The notes under the pieces are model-generated. The model was not told the DNA's origin, made no database searches, and was given only the letters and a program-made list of their open reading frames with translations. This document shows, one piece after another, positions 28,622 to 37,912 of a stretch of 64,000 nt of DNA (positions are counted from its first letter, which is position 1; each line of letters opens with the position of its first letter). Made by a program: the position numbers and the translations under genes. The DNA comes from Thermoguttaceae bacterium (GTDB taxonomy: Bacteria > Planctomycetota > Planctomycetia > Pirellulales > Thermoguttaceae): NCBI GenBank assembly GCA_017939795.1, contig JAGBAA010000141.1, positions 62,001 to 126,000 on the forward strand, written 5' to 3'.

Positions 28622-29407
28622 ATGCCTACTCCTGAATATCTTCAGAGTTTGTTTGGTTTTGATGGTCAGGTCGCTGTCGTCATCGGCGGCGCGGGAGAAC
28701 TTGGCGGTGCCGTGGCCCGCGGATTGGCCCAGGCAGGGGCGCATGTCGTGATCGCAGACGTGAATGAGGATCTCTGTGTGCAGCGGTGCGCCCAGCTCAG
28801 TGAGCTTGGCGGAAAAGCCTCTTGGACGCTCATTGACGTGACGGACCGTGATTCCGTTACGGCTGCGCTGAATGTTGCGGCGGCCATTAATGGAAAAGTG
28901 GATTGCCTGGTGAACGCTGCCGGCGTGAACTTCGGGACCAATTTCCTGGACTATCCCGAAGAAAAATGGGATTTCATCATGGACATCAACCTGAAGGGGA
29001 CGTTCAACACGTGCCAGATCTTCGGCAAGCACATGGCAGAGAACGGCGGCGGGTCGATCCTCAATTTCGGAAGCGTCAACTCTATCCTTCCGCTTTCCCG
29101 CGTTTTCGGATATGCGGCAAGTAAAGCCGGCGTGCTGAACCTCAGCAACAATATTGCGCAGGATCTTGCATTGCAGGGTGTGCGCTGCAATACGATCTGC
29201 CCCGGTTTCTTCCCCGCAGAACAGAATCGCAAACTTCTGGATGAACAGCGTGTCGCGAACATCATGAACCACACTCCGATGCGCCGCTACGGGGAACCGG
29301 ATGAACTCATTGGTGCAGCATTATTGATGCTGTCGAAGAACGGCGGAAAATTCATCACCGGCGCGTGCATCAACGTTGACGGCGGTTTTACCTGCGCCTG
29401 GTTCTGA
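28622..29407 (+). CDS. SDR family oxidoreductase, D-mannonate oxidoreductase-like
   Basis: The 261-residue product is a classical short-chain dehydrogenase. It has the nucleotide motif GGAGELGG, the structural NAAG motif, the catalytic Ser in FGSVNS and YAASK with Tyr and Lys. The C-terminal GGKFITGACINVDGG is typical. An N-terminal extension (PTPEYLQSLFGFDGQVAVV) resembles SDR-type fructuronate/mannonate reductases used in uronate breakdown, which would fit a polysaccharide lyase lifestyle. Exact substrate is inferred, not shown. AAAAAGGAG precedes ATG 28622; the TTG three bases upstream is rejected. Confidence 0.85.
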   Translation: MPTPEYLQSLFGFDGQVAVVIGGAGELGGAVARGLAQAGAHVVIADVNEDLCVQRCAQLSELGGKASWTLIDVTDRDSVTAALNVAAAINGKVDCLVNAAGVNFGTNFLDYPEEKWDFIMDINLKGTFNTCQIFGKHMAENGGGSILNFGSVNSILPLSRVFGYAASKAGVLNLSNNIAQDLALQGVRCNTICPGFFPAEQNRKLLDEQRVANIMNHTPMRRYGEPDELIGAALLMLSKNGGKFITGACINVDGGFTCAWF

Positions 29408-29481
29408 TCGAGCTGGCTGAGTAAAGTGTTTTTGGCGGGTCGGCCTTTCATTTCCCCGTGAGATCTGGGAGGTCGGCTCGT

Positions 29482-30009
29482 ATGGGTATGGTGAACATGG
29501 ATTTTGTGGCGATCGATTTCGAAACGGCGAATTTTCAGCGAAACAGTGCGTGCAGCATCGGCATGGTCCGCTGTGTGGACGGTGTGTTGACGGAAGAATT
29601 CCATACGCTGATCCGGCCGCCAAAACTTTGGTTTCGTCCGGATTTTATCGACATTCACGGGATCACGCCGGCAGATGTGCGCGGATTTGAGACTTTCGAT
29701 GCGTATTGGGAGCAGATCCGGGATTTCATTGGCGGCAGAACGCTCGTGGCGCACAATGCGCCGTTTGACCGGGGAGTCCTTTCTGCGTGTCTGGAGCATT
29801 TTCATTTGCCGCAGATCTCAAATCCGTGGAAATGTTCGTGCCGAACTGCCAAAAAATGGTTTCCTGAATGTGCGGGGACCGTTTTACCGAACTATCGTCT
29901 GAATACGGTGGCGGACTATTTCCAGATTTCATTCCAGCACCATGATGCACTGGAAGACGCGCGGACGTGTGCGCTCGTCATGGCACAGATGTGCCGGGAC
30001 GAAGTATGA
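29482..30009 (+). CDS. DEDDh 3'-5' exonuclease, DnaQ-like
   Basis: The 175-residue product is a stand-alone exonuclease of the DnaQ/RNase T superfamily. The acidic residues are visible: DFET (motif I), HNAPFD (motif II) and HHDALEDA (motif III, DEDDh type). It likely trims single-stranded DNA or RNA ends. The start at 29482 follows GGGAGG; ATG codons at 29488 and 29497 are close alternatives. It sits 74 bases after the SDR gene and 73 bases before epmA on the same strand. Confidence 0.87.
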   Translation: MGMVNMDFVAIDFETANFQRNSACSIGMVRCVDGVLTEEFHTLIRPPKLWFRPDFIDIHGITPADVRGFETFDAYWEQIRDFIGGRTLVAHNAPFDRGVLSACLEHFHLPQISNPWKCSCRTAKKWFPECAGTVLPNYRLNTVADYFQISFQHHDALEDARTCALVMAQMCRDEV

Positions 30010-30082
30010 GTTTATGTCCCGGGGACCATATGTTCTCCGGATGAAATTTCTTTTCCTTTTTTGAAGTTCGTCAAAATTCAGG

Positions 30083-31096
30083 ATGGCTGATTTCAATTCC
30101 TTTTCGACGGATCCCGGTTTTCCTCCTTCTGTTTCGGAGAGAAAATCGGATTTTTCTCCTTCTGCCTCTCTCAAGACGATGCGTGCCCGGTCCGAGATCA
30201 CGAAACGGGTCCGGAAATTTTTTGAGGAACGGGATTTCCTTGAGGTAGAGACTCCAATTCTGAGTGCCGACACGGTCGTGGACCGATATTTGGATCCTAT
30301 GTCGCTGACGGAGGGAGGAAAACGTTTCTTTCTGCAGACTTCGCCGGAATTTGCGATGAAGCGCCTTTTGGCATCTTGGCAGGTGCCGATTTTTCAGATC
30401 GGAAAAGTCTTTCGGCGCGATGAGTGCGGAACGCTCCACAATCCGGAATTTACGATGCTTGAATTCTATCGTCCGGGAGATGATCTTGAGGGGGGAATGG
30501 GACTTCTGGATGAATTTCAGCAGGAGATCCTGGGGAGAGGTCCGGCTCGGCGGATGACGTATTCAGATGCGTTTGAGACGTTTCTCGGTCTGGATCCCCT
30601 GCGGGCTTCGATCGAAGAGATGGCAGATTGCGCGAAACGGGAGAATATGGTGATCCCGGAAGGCTTTGTGCTTTCGGAGGATGCGAACCGTGACGACTGG
30701 CTCGACTTTCTGCTTGGAGAACGGATCCAGGCTCGTCTTGGAAATGAGACGCCGGTGATCCTCTTTGATTATCCTGCCTCACAGGCGGCACTGGCGGTCT
30801 CGCGGGGGGATGTGGCGGAACGATTTGAGCTTTATGTGGATGGGATCGAATTGGCAAACGGATACCATGAGCTTTGCGATCCGGAGGAACTGCGCCGTCG
30901 GAATGTCGAAACGAACATACTGCGCCGCCTCGATGGGAAAGAGTGCCTGCCGGAAGAGAGCCGTCTTCTTGCTGCGATGGACTATGGTTTGCCTCCATGT
31001 GCAGGAACCGCTGTGGGGCTTGATCGGCTCATCATGCTGGCACTGGGAGCGCAGAGTTTGGAGGATATCCTGGCTTTTCCATTTCGGATCGCGTAG
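30083..31096 (+). CDS. epmA: Elongation factor P lysine aminoacylase EpmA/GenX
   Basis: The 337-residue product is a class II lysyl-tRNA synthetase paralogue without an anticodon-binding domain. It attaches (beta-)lysine to elongation factor P. Motif 1 (EVETPILS), motif 2 (FRRDECGTLHNPEFTMLEFY) and motif 3 (GTAVGLDRLIMLALG) are intact. Length matches EpmA rather than LysRS. The N-terminal 30 residues are Ser/Pro-rich. The efp and epmB genes are not in the window. The ribosome site is weak (TTCAGG adjacent to the ATG). Confidence 0.9.
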   Translation: MADFNSFSTDPGFPPSVSERKSDFSPSASLKTMRARSEITKRVRKFFEERDFLEVETPILSADTVVDRYLDPMSLTEGGKRFFLQTSPEFAMKRLLASWQVPIFQIGKVFRRDECGTLHNPEFTMLEFYRPGDDLEGGMGLLDEFQQEILGRGPARRMTYSDAFETFLGLDPLRASIEEMADCAKRENMVIPEGFVLSEDANRDDWLDFLLGERIQARLGNETPVILFDYPASQAALAVSRGDVAERFELYVDGIELANGYHELCDPEELRRRNVETNILRRLDGKECLPEESRLLAAMDYGLPPCAGTAVGLDRLIMLALGAQSLEDILAFPFRIA

Positions 31097-31144
31097 CCTT
31101 TCTGTTCTTCCTGAACGTTTTTTTGGGGATGCCTGCCTTTAAAG

Positions 31145-31191
31145 CATAAAAAAGAGCCTGCGTCGGTCCATAAGGAACTGACGAAGGCTCT
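31145..31191 (-). terminator. Intrinsic terminator of the parvulin-like gene
   Basis: AGAGCCT (31153-31159) and AGGCTCT (31185-31191) pair, with further inner pairing CGTC/GACG. On the minus strand six T follow (31153-31148) and then ATG. Confidence 0.8.
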
Positions 31192-31263
31192 GAAAGATTT
31201 TCTGCCGCTGGAAACGCATTTGGGAATGCCGCAGTCTGGGAATATTTTAGAATACCGTGAAAC

Positions 31264-33300
31264 TCAGAACATGGCGCGACGCTGTGCTTTGGCGGCTTCC
31301 TGCGCGGCCTTGTACCGTTCTTCGGGGGATGGGATCCCGTCAAAGACCGTGAAGACTGGAATTTCGCGCCGAAGTTTTCCAAGGTATTCTTCTTTTGCTT
31401 CCGTGATTTTGTTTGTCCTGATCTTGGTCTCGATCTCTTTCTGAACGTCACCAAGTGATTTGCGGATAAGCGGTTTCCGTTCGAGAACACGGACGACGTA
31501 GAAGCAGTTTTTATCCTCAATGATCTGCGGACTGAGGACTCCCACTTCCTGAGAGAAAAGTGCATCTTCCAGCGGCTGGGACGCAAGCTGTCCCGGTTTG
31601 ATCCAATCCTGCACACCGCCTCTGGAGGCCGTGACGCCGTGCGAGAACTGTTTTGCGGCCTCGGCAAACGACATTTTCTGTGTCGCGGCAATGGAACCGA
31701 TCCGGACCATTTCCTGGTATGCTTCTTCCCGGGTATGGAATCGGGATTTCCGAATGACGAGTTCCTCCCACCTCACCTGAGGCTGGATCTCAAATTCTTT
31801 GGGATGGTCACGATAGTAGTCGGCGATCTCAAGGTAGGAGACCGAAGGATTTTGCGGGATGGTCTTCATGATCCACTGCTGACAGAAGACCATTTCGCGG
31901 TAGAGGTACTTTTGTTTTTGAATGCACGTTCCCTCGGAAATGAGGAGTTTTTCGTAGTCTTCACGCAGTTGAACGCCGGCCTTTTTCATTCGGTTGGGAA
32001 GTTCCTGATCCTCGAACAATTTGTCGATGACCGTGAAGTTCTGTTTGATCCCTTCAATGGGGACATTCCGAAGTACGTCGCAGTAAATCAGTTTCGCTTC
32101 TACGGACTGCTGGAGGAAATGGCGGATGAGCATTTCCCGCTGAAGGTCCCAGATCTCTTCCGGGATCTCATCCTTTTTTTCCTGCATAAGGCGGTCTACG
32201 TTGACCATAATGTCGCCGGAGAGGATCACCTGCGTACCGACCTGCGCCAGAACCTGACCATGCTCATAGTACTGGATCCCTTCGCCGGCCAGTTTGGAAG
32301 AGTCTGCCATGAGTGACGGGACCTGCTTCAGTACCGTGTCAGCCTGAAATTGAACGGTTTCCTGCTGAAAACCGGTTTCCGGAGCGGACGAAGCGGCGTT
32401 TTCTCCCGAAGATACAGACACTGCGGGAGATGCAGTCCCGGAAACTGCGGCTTGGGAAAGTTCACCAGGAAGTTCTCCAGGAAGCGTAACGGCCGAACCG
32501 ACGGCCGCGTTTCCCGGTGCGACATCCAGTTGTGCGGGCAGGGTACCGGTCTCCGCATACGATGAACTGGTTGAGAGGGAATTTGGATCGGATGCGGCCA
32601 TACTTGAGCCGATGGCTGCGGTGTTCGGAATGTCTGACACATTGGAGGCACCTGCCATTGCGTATGCCGAAGCTCCAGCTGGCGGAATATACGGTGAAGG
32701 ACTGCCTGTCTGTGTACTGAACTGTCCGGAAGTCTGAACCGGAGGAAGCTGACCGGAAGTCTGAACCGGTGGAAGCTGAACGGTAGAATTAGCGGGAGTA
32801 TCGGACTGTGTGGAGAGAGCATCTGCGGACGGCTGCGAAGGAGCAGATCGTCTGGCTGCATTTTCATTTTCGAAGCCGGGAGCTGGTTTCGACGTATCGA
32901 TCCCCAGTTCTGAGAGATCCTGGTATCGCGGCGGAGCCAGCTGCACTTCACCAAAAGGATTTTCGAGTTCTTCGGTCTTTTTTTCCTTCTCTTTTTTTGC
33001 CCACGGAAAAGGAATAAAGAAACCTTTTTTGGCTTTTTCTTCTTCAAGCTCTTTTTCTTTTTGCTCCGAATAGCTTAGAAACCGGTCCGTGTCCCGCTGC
33101 GAAACACTGCTTCCTGCCCGACCTGCAGTTCCAGACGCGGCGGGGAGCACAGGAGCATCAAGCGGCTCTGTGTTCTGTGCGGAACGAGTGGATCTCGAGG
33201 CAGACTTTGGCTTCCACCATTGAGCCGACGTTTCCTGAACCGAAAAGGTCAGGAACTCAATCGAAATGAGCAAAAAAAGGGTGAACTTGAACGAACGCAT
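31264..33300 (-). CDS. Exported parvulin-type peptidyl-prolyl isomerase (SurA/PrsA-like)
   Basis: The 678-residue product has a Sec signal (MRSFKFTLFLLISIEFLTF, cleavage near 27). A long low-complexity Pro/Gln/Ser region follows (about 30-340), including a duplicated LPPVQTSGQ. A SurA-like N-terminal helical part comes next (about 355-490), then one parvulin PPIase domain (about 500-610, with VRWEELVIRKSRF, GVQDWIKPGQ and YVVRVLER). It likely assists folding of exported proteins. The Pro-rich region probably spans the periplasm or links to the envelope. GAGGA precedes ATG 33300. It lies directly downstream of mfd on the same strand, 81 bases apart. Confidence 0.87.
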   Translation of the reverse strand: MRSFKFTLFLLISIEFLTFSVQETSAQWWKPKSASRSTRSAQNTEPLDAPVLPAASGTAGRAGSSVSQRDTDRFLSYSEQKEKELEEEKAKKGFFIPFPWAKKEKEKKTEELENPFGEVQLAPPRYQDLSELGIDTSKPAPGFENENAARRSAPSQPSADALSTQSDTPANSTVQLPPVQTSGQLPPVQTSGQFSTQTGSPSPYIPPAGASAYAMAGASNVSDIPNTAAIGSSMAASDPNSLSTSSSYAETGTLPAQLDVAPGNAAVGSAVTLPGELPGELSQAAVSGTASPAVSVSSGENAASSAPETGFQQETVQFQADTVLKQVPSLMADSSKLAGEGIQYYEHGQVLAQVGTQVILSGDIMVNVDRLMQEKKDEIPEEIWDLQREMLIRHFLQQSVEAKLIYCDVLRNVPIEGIKQNFTVIDKLFEDQELPNRMKKAGVQLREDYEKLLISEGTCIQKQKYLYREMVFCQQWIMKTIPQNPSVSYLEIADYYRDHPKEFEIQPQVRWEELVIRKSRFHTREEAYQEMVRIGSIAATQKMSFAEAAKQFSHGVTASRGGVQDWIKPGQLASQPLEDALFSQEVGVLSPQIIEDKNCFYVVRVLERKPLIRKSLGDVQKEIETKIRTNKITEAKEEYLGKLRREIPVFTVFDGIPSPEERYKAAQEAAKAQRRAMF

Positions 33301-33381
33301 GAGGTCCTCACGAATTTTACGCAGGTTTGTCGCCGAATTTGAAATTTTCGGGTACTCTTCTTTCATGAGATTAACAAAATT

Positions 33382-36300
33382 TCACGAATCACGCAAGAGC
33401 ATTTCGACACAATTCAGCAATTTTTCGGAATCTGATGCGGAATTTGCAGTTTCCTCATCCAGAGGCAGGCAGGCCGTCCGGTCGTCGATAAAACGGAGTG
33501 TCTGTTTTGGACTGCCGATCGGACGGGATGCAAGCGGTTCAAGTGCTTTTCGGGAATGGAATTTGAAGATGAGGAAATCTCCCTCTCGATGAATGGAATG
33601 AATGAGCCATTGATGGGCCAGGATCCGGACTCGGTAAAGTTTCAGCAAAAGCCGGGCCTGAAGGGGAAGTTTCCCAAATCGGTCGATCAGTTCCGTTTCA
33701 AAATCCGCAACATGTGCAGGACGGGTGAGGCGTGAAAGTCTGCGGTAAAGCTCCATCTTCGTCCGCATATCGGACACGTAATGGTGAGGCAGGTACGCCG
33801 TGACGGGGAGGTCGACGTCTACGTCGACAGTTTCGCGAGGGGGAAGCCTGCGGAGACGGCGAACCGCGGCGTCGAGCAGATCGCAGTAAAGTTCGTAGCC
33901 GACCATTCCGATCTGTCCGCTCTGTTTCGTACCCAGAATATTGCCAGTTCCGCGGATCTCCAGATCGCGCATGGCGATGGAAAAACCGGCACCGAGGTGC
34001 GCAAACTCTTCGATCGCCTTCAAACGCCGGATCGCGACTTCCGAGAGTATGCCGGTTTCATGGACGAGAAGATAGCAGTACGCATGGTTTTTGAATCTCC
34101 CGACGCGGCCGCGGAGCTGATGCAGTTCTGCCAGACCAAAATGGTTGGCTTCATTAATGAATATCGTGTTGGCGTTCGGAATATCCAGCCCGGTCTCGAC
34201 GATCGTGGTGCTGACCAGGATGTCGATCTCATGGTTGACGAACGAGAGCATGACCTGTTCCAGTTCACGTTCCGTCATTTGTGCGTGTCCGACCGCGATG
34301 CGGGCTTCCGGAACGATTTGGCGCAGGGTGTCCGCGACGTCCTGAATGTCCCGTACCCGATTATGGATGAAGAAGATCTGACCGTTTCGGTCGATCTCGC
34401 GCAGAATGGCATTTCGGAGGAGCTGGGGCTGGCTGCGGACGACGTGCGTCTCAATGGCACGTCGGTCTGCCGGCGGAGTTTCCAGGCTGGAAATATCGCG
34501 AAGACCAAGAAGCGACATATGGAGCGTGCGCGGGATCGGGGTGGCGGTCATCGTGAGGACGTCGACAGTAGAACGCAGTTTCTTGAGCGATTCTTTGATC
34601 CGCACGCCGAATTTTTGTTCTTCGTCGATGATCAGAAGCCCAAGATTGCGAAACGAAACATCGGAACTGGCGATTCGATGAGTTCCGATCAAAATATCGA
34701 CCTTTCCTTCGGCAGTCTGTTTCAGGATCTCTTTCTGTTTGGCCGCAGATGCAAAGCGGGAAATCGATTCGATCGTGACGGGAAAAGTCGCCATTCGGGC
34801 ACGAAATGTGCGCAGATGCTGTTCGACCAAAACCGTCGTTGGGGCCATGATCCCGACTTGGAATCCGGCTTCTACGGCCGTGAATGCTGCACGCATGGCC
34901 ATTTCTGTTTTTCCAAAACCAACGTCTCCGCAAAGAAGCCGATCCATCGGACGTGGGGAGGCCATATCGGTGCGGATCGCATCGATCGCCTTGAGCTGGT
35001 CCGGAGTTTCCGAGTATGGAAAAACGGCGTCGAATTCTTTCTGGAGCGGTGTTTCGATCGGAAAGGAGATTCCCGGACGGGAAAGGCGCGCAGCCTGCGT
35101 CTCCAGCATCTCGCCGGCGAGTTCTTTGACCGATTCTGCGACCTCTTCCTTCATTTTGCCCCACGATTTCCCGCCGTACGGCGAGAGGGCCGGTTCTACA
35201 TTTTTGCCGCAGATGTACTTTTGGACCAGCGCGATTTTGGACGTCGGGACGTAGACCAGAACTTCATCGCGGAATTCAAGCACCATGTGCTCTTCTGCTC
35301 CGTTGGCATTCGGGGCGAGTGCTTTGCGGCCCTGGAGCATCCGGGAAGTACTCCCGACAGAGGCCGACAATGTTTCTGAAGCATGAGAAAGGGGACGGGA
35401 AATTGATGGCGGTGTCTGATTTTTGGATTTCAGCGGTTCCAGAAGTTTCAGACCGCGGTAGCGTGCGATGCCGAAAGAAACGTGGACGACAAAATCTCCT
35501 TCCTGAAGATCCGTGAAGGAATCGATCGTTTTTGTGGATGGCGCGGAGTCGTTTTCCTGTGTGTTTCCCCGTGTGGTTGCCGATCCATCTCCCAAGCGGT
35601 CTGCCGTTTTGTGCGCAACGGCACTGCGGCGTACTTCTTCTTTTCGGAAGAGTGCTGAAGAGGAAATGACCATATCCCGGGAGGAAACGAGCCGAAAGCC
35701 GTCTGAAATCGTGCCGAGCCGGTATCGGATGCCGTTCCGTTTTGCGAGATGAGTCTCTCCAAAAATCGTCTGAAGGCGGGTCTTTTCTGCTTCGTTGGGG
35801 CACAGAACGTAGACGGTCTGCCCGATCCCGAATCGGTCCAGTTCTCCGCAGACTTTAGAGAATTCACCGCTGAAGCGTTCGACCGATTCCATGGAAAGAG
35901 AGTACGTCTCGCCGAATGCAGCAGTTCCGATGCTCGAAACGCTGAAAAACTGGAATTTCATGACTTCGCGCAGGATCTCTTCCGGGGAGAAGAGCGTTTC
36001 CGGATTTTCCTGTGCCTGGTAGAATCTTCGTCCCTGGAGCTGCGCATTTTCCGGTTCGAGAAGAAAGAAAAGCGTTTGGGGAGCGGAAAGATACGCCGTC
36101 AGCGGTACTCCGCCGTGCAGTGCATCCAATAAAGTGGTGAAGGAACCGAGGGAAATGGAATCCAGCGTCTTGAGGCTGCGCTGTGTTTCCAGATCAAACT
36201 CACGGATCGAGTCGATCTCGTCGCCAAAAAATTCGATGCGCAGCGGACGTTCCCAATCGATCGCGAAAATGTCGACCAGACCGCCTCGTGCGAAAAACTC

Positions 36301-36888
36301 ACCAGGAAATTCCACTGCTGTCGTGTTTTGAAATCCGTGCGTCAGAAGCCATTCCACCAGAGCCTCCATAGAAAAAGATGTTCCGCAGGTGAGGGTGAGC
36401 GATTCCTGCTGAAGGACGGCTGGTTCCGGGCATGGGGAAAGAAGTGCGTGAAGCGGTGCCGCGATGATGGGGGCTGCCGTTCCTGTTTCCGTGCGGCGCA
36501 AGAGTGCCTTCAGGACACGGAGCCGTTCTCCGATGCTGACGTCCGGAATGAAGGTCGAGAGAAGCTCGGAGGCATCGTTTTTCCCGTCAGAGTCTTCCTC
36601 CGAAAAAAGATCCCGCGGGCGATTCTGCCATGGAAAGGGGAGGATCGGCCGGGAATCAAAAAGCGGGAAATCGTCCAGAATGTTTTGCGTTTCTTTTTGG
36701 GTGGGCGTCAGGACGACGATGGTGCAGTCCGGTTTCTGTTTGGCCAGTGCAGCAAGAACGGCAGACGTACCCCCGCCCCATACCCCATCGAGGTGCGGAC
36801 ATTCTTTCGATTCCAGGAGGGAAAAAATTCCTTTCTGTTTCAGATCCTCCTGAATGCGGCTGACGATTTCGTGAAGTTCAGTTGGCAT
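33382..36888 (-). CDS. mfd: Transcription-repair coupling factor Mfd
   Basis: The 1168-residue product displaces RNA polymerase stalled at DNA lesions and recruits UvrA. The UvrB-homology region is at the N-terminus (GGGTSAVLAAL and VVLTPTQKE). The RNA polymerase interaction domain is near 455-560 (LQEGDFVVHVSFGIARYRG). The translocase has Walker A GDVGFGKTE near 652, the DEEQ box IIDEEQKFGV and RecG-like TRG motif. The D7 domain ends it. Two lineage insertions are visible: about 30 polar residues before the RID, and about 50 residues (Ser/Pro-rich) inside the RID between GLKLLE and HMVLEF. The ribosome site before ATG 36888 is poor. Length is otherwise standard. Confidence 0.95.
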   Translation of the reverse strand: MPTELHEIVSRIQEDLKQKGIFSLLESKECPHLDGVWGGGTSAVLAALAKQKPDCTIVVLTPTQKETQNILDDFPLFDSRPILPFPWQNRPRDLFSEEDSDGKNDASELLSTFIPDVSIGERLRVLKALLRRTETGTAAPIIAAPLHALLSPCPEPAVLQQESLTLTCGTSFSMEALVEWLLTHGFQNTTAVEFPGEFFARGGLVDIFAIDWERPLRIEFFGDEIDSIREFDLETQRSLKTLDSISLGSFTTLLDALHGGVPLTAYLSAPQTLFFLLEPENAQLQGRRFYQAQENPETLFSPEEILREVMKFQFFSVSSIGTAAFGETYSLSMESVERFSGEFSKVCGELDRFGIGQTVYVLCPNEAEKTRLQTIFGETHLAKRNGIRYRLGTISDGFRLVSSRDMVISSSALFRKEEVRRSAVAHKTADRLGDGSATTRGNTQENDSAPSTKTIDSFTDLQEGDFVVHVSFGIARYRGLKLLEPLKSKNQTPPSISRPLSHASETLSASVGSTSRMLQGRKALAPNANGAEEHMVLEFRDEVLVYVPTSKIALVQKYICGKNVEPALSPYGGKSWGKMKEEVAESVKELAGEMLETQAARLSRPGISFPIETPLQKEFDAVFPYSETPDQLKAIDAIRTDMASPRPMDRLLCGDVGFGKTEMAMRAAFTAVEAGFQVGIMAPTTVLVEQHLRTFRARMATFPVTIESISRFASAAKQKEILKQTAEGKVDILIGTHRIASSDVSFRNLGLLIIDEEQKFGVRIKESLKKLRSTVDVLTMTATPIPRTLHMSLLGLRDISSLETPPADRRAIETHVVRSQPQLLRNAILREIDRNGQIFFIHNRVRDIQDVADTLRQIVPEARIAVGHAQMTERELEQVMLSFVNHEIDILVSTTIVETGLDIPNANTIFINEANHFGLAELHQLRGRVGRFKNHAYCYLLVHETGILSEVAIRRLKAIEEFAHLGAGFSIAMRDLEIRGTGNILGTKQSGQIGMVGYELYCDLLDAAVRRLRRLPPRETVDVDVDLPVTAYLPHHYVSDMRTKMELYRRLSRLTRPAHVADFETELIDRFGKLPLQARLLLKLYRVRILAHQWLIHSIHREGDFLIFKFHSRKALEPLASRPIGSPKQTLRFIDDRTACLPLDEETANSASDSEKLLNCVEMLLRDS

Positions 36889-36999
36889 TGAAGCTGCGTG
36901 TGGGAGTATACTTTGGAAAAAGCTCTGTTTTGAAAAGATGGTCAGGCAGATCGAAACTGGATCCTATGCGGGCACGCGTCCTGCGGCCGGCTGGAACGT

Positions 37000-37050
37000 C
37001 TGCCGAAAAGCAGAAGAGAGACTTTCGTCAGGCAGTCTGCTTTTCGGCAG
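37000..37050. other. Perfect 15-bp hairpin after the DUF1080 gene
   Basis: CTGCCGAAAAGCAGA (37000-37014) and TCTGCTTTTCGGCAG (37036-37050) are exact complements around a 21-base loop. It sits 15 bases past the DUF1080 stop codon on the minus strand and 110 bases before mfd. No T run follows, so it may be a 3' protective stem or an atypical terminator. Confidence 0.6.
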
Positions 37051-37064
37051 CGTATGGCGTTTTG

Positions 37065-37727
37065 TTAGTCAAGTTCTTTTACGCGGACGTTTTTGAACAT
37101 GACTTTCGCACCGTGGCCGAGGAATCCGATCGCGCCGGATTCATTGTGCAGACCCGGGTGATTCCGTTTGTCCATCGTTTCGGTGATCGTCGAAATGTCG
37201 GCATCCGTAACGACCTGACCGTTGACCGTGACGCGAATATGGCCGCCGTCTGCCATGACTTCTTCCGTATTCCACTCGCCAGCCGGTTTCGTGAAGCCGC
37301 GTTTGACCGGAACTACGCCGTAGATGGAGCCATGGTACTGGTACGGTTTCAGATTGCGGTAGCAGTCTGCGTAGTCGTCCAGGATCTGGATCTCCATACC
37401 GTGGTAGGCGGCATCTTTGCCCATTTCCGCACGAATTCCGAGGCCGTTATTGCCGTTCGGCGGAACCATGAAATCGAAACGGATGATGAAGTTTTTGTAG
37501 TCTTTCGGCAGATAGAGATTTCCGCCGGGTTTGCACATGATGACGCCGTCTTCCACGACGTAACCTTTCGTGTCGCCGCGCCAGCCGTCAAGATCCTCTC
37601 CGTTGAAGATCAGCTCGAAACCTTCTGCTTTTTCAGCATCGCTGAGCTGGTTGTCGGCAGCCTGGGCGAACTGGAACGCCGAGATGGAAAGCATGACGGC
37701 GAAGAACGCAAAGATCATTTTTTTCAT
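37065..37727 (-). CDS. Secreted DUF1080 protein (3-keto-glycoside hydrolase type)
   Basis: The 220-residue product has a Sec signal (MKKMIFAFFAVMLSISAF, cleavage after AQAA near 24) followed by one DUF1080 concanavalin-like domain. Features include FELIFNGEDLDGW, VEDGVIMC, MEIQILDDYAD and the end GAIGFLGHGAKVMFKNVRVKEL. Members act on 3-keto sugars formed by Gfo/Idh-type oxidoreductases. A Gfo/Idh gene lies 185 bp upstream on the same strand. AAGGAA precedes ATG 37727; an upstream in-frame ATG at 37817 would destroy the signal peptide and is rejected. Confidence 0.9.
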   Translation of the reverse strand: MKKMIFAFFAVMLSISAFQFAQAADNQLSDAEKAEGFELIFNGEDLDGWRGDTKGYVVEDGVIMCKPGGNLYLPKDYKNFIIRFDFMVPPNGNNGLGIRAEMGKDAAYHGMEIQILDDYADCYRNLKPYQYHGSIYGVVPVKRGFTKPAGEWNTEEVMADGGHIRVTVNGQVVTDADISTITETMDKRNHPGLHNESGAIGFLGHGAKVMFKNVRVKELD

Positions 37728-37912
37728 AGTAAAATTCCTTGAATTTAAAGGTGAGTCAAAGAGAGCACGCGCTCTCAGTTTTTTATGGAAATGAAACCGT
37801 TGGTTTTTCGGCTTCAAGTCTTTACTATTGGGGAAAACTGTGGGGCGATCCTCGGCAAATGCGTCGGAATAGTTGGAATGTACCGACTCGGCAGGACGTT
37901 CCTTTCGGTGCG

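Noticed and set aside
33781-35379. 532-codon plus-strand ORF opposite mfd
   Set aside because: Antisense shadow; mfd carries all expected motifs in its own frame.
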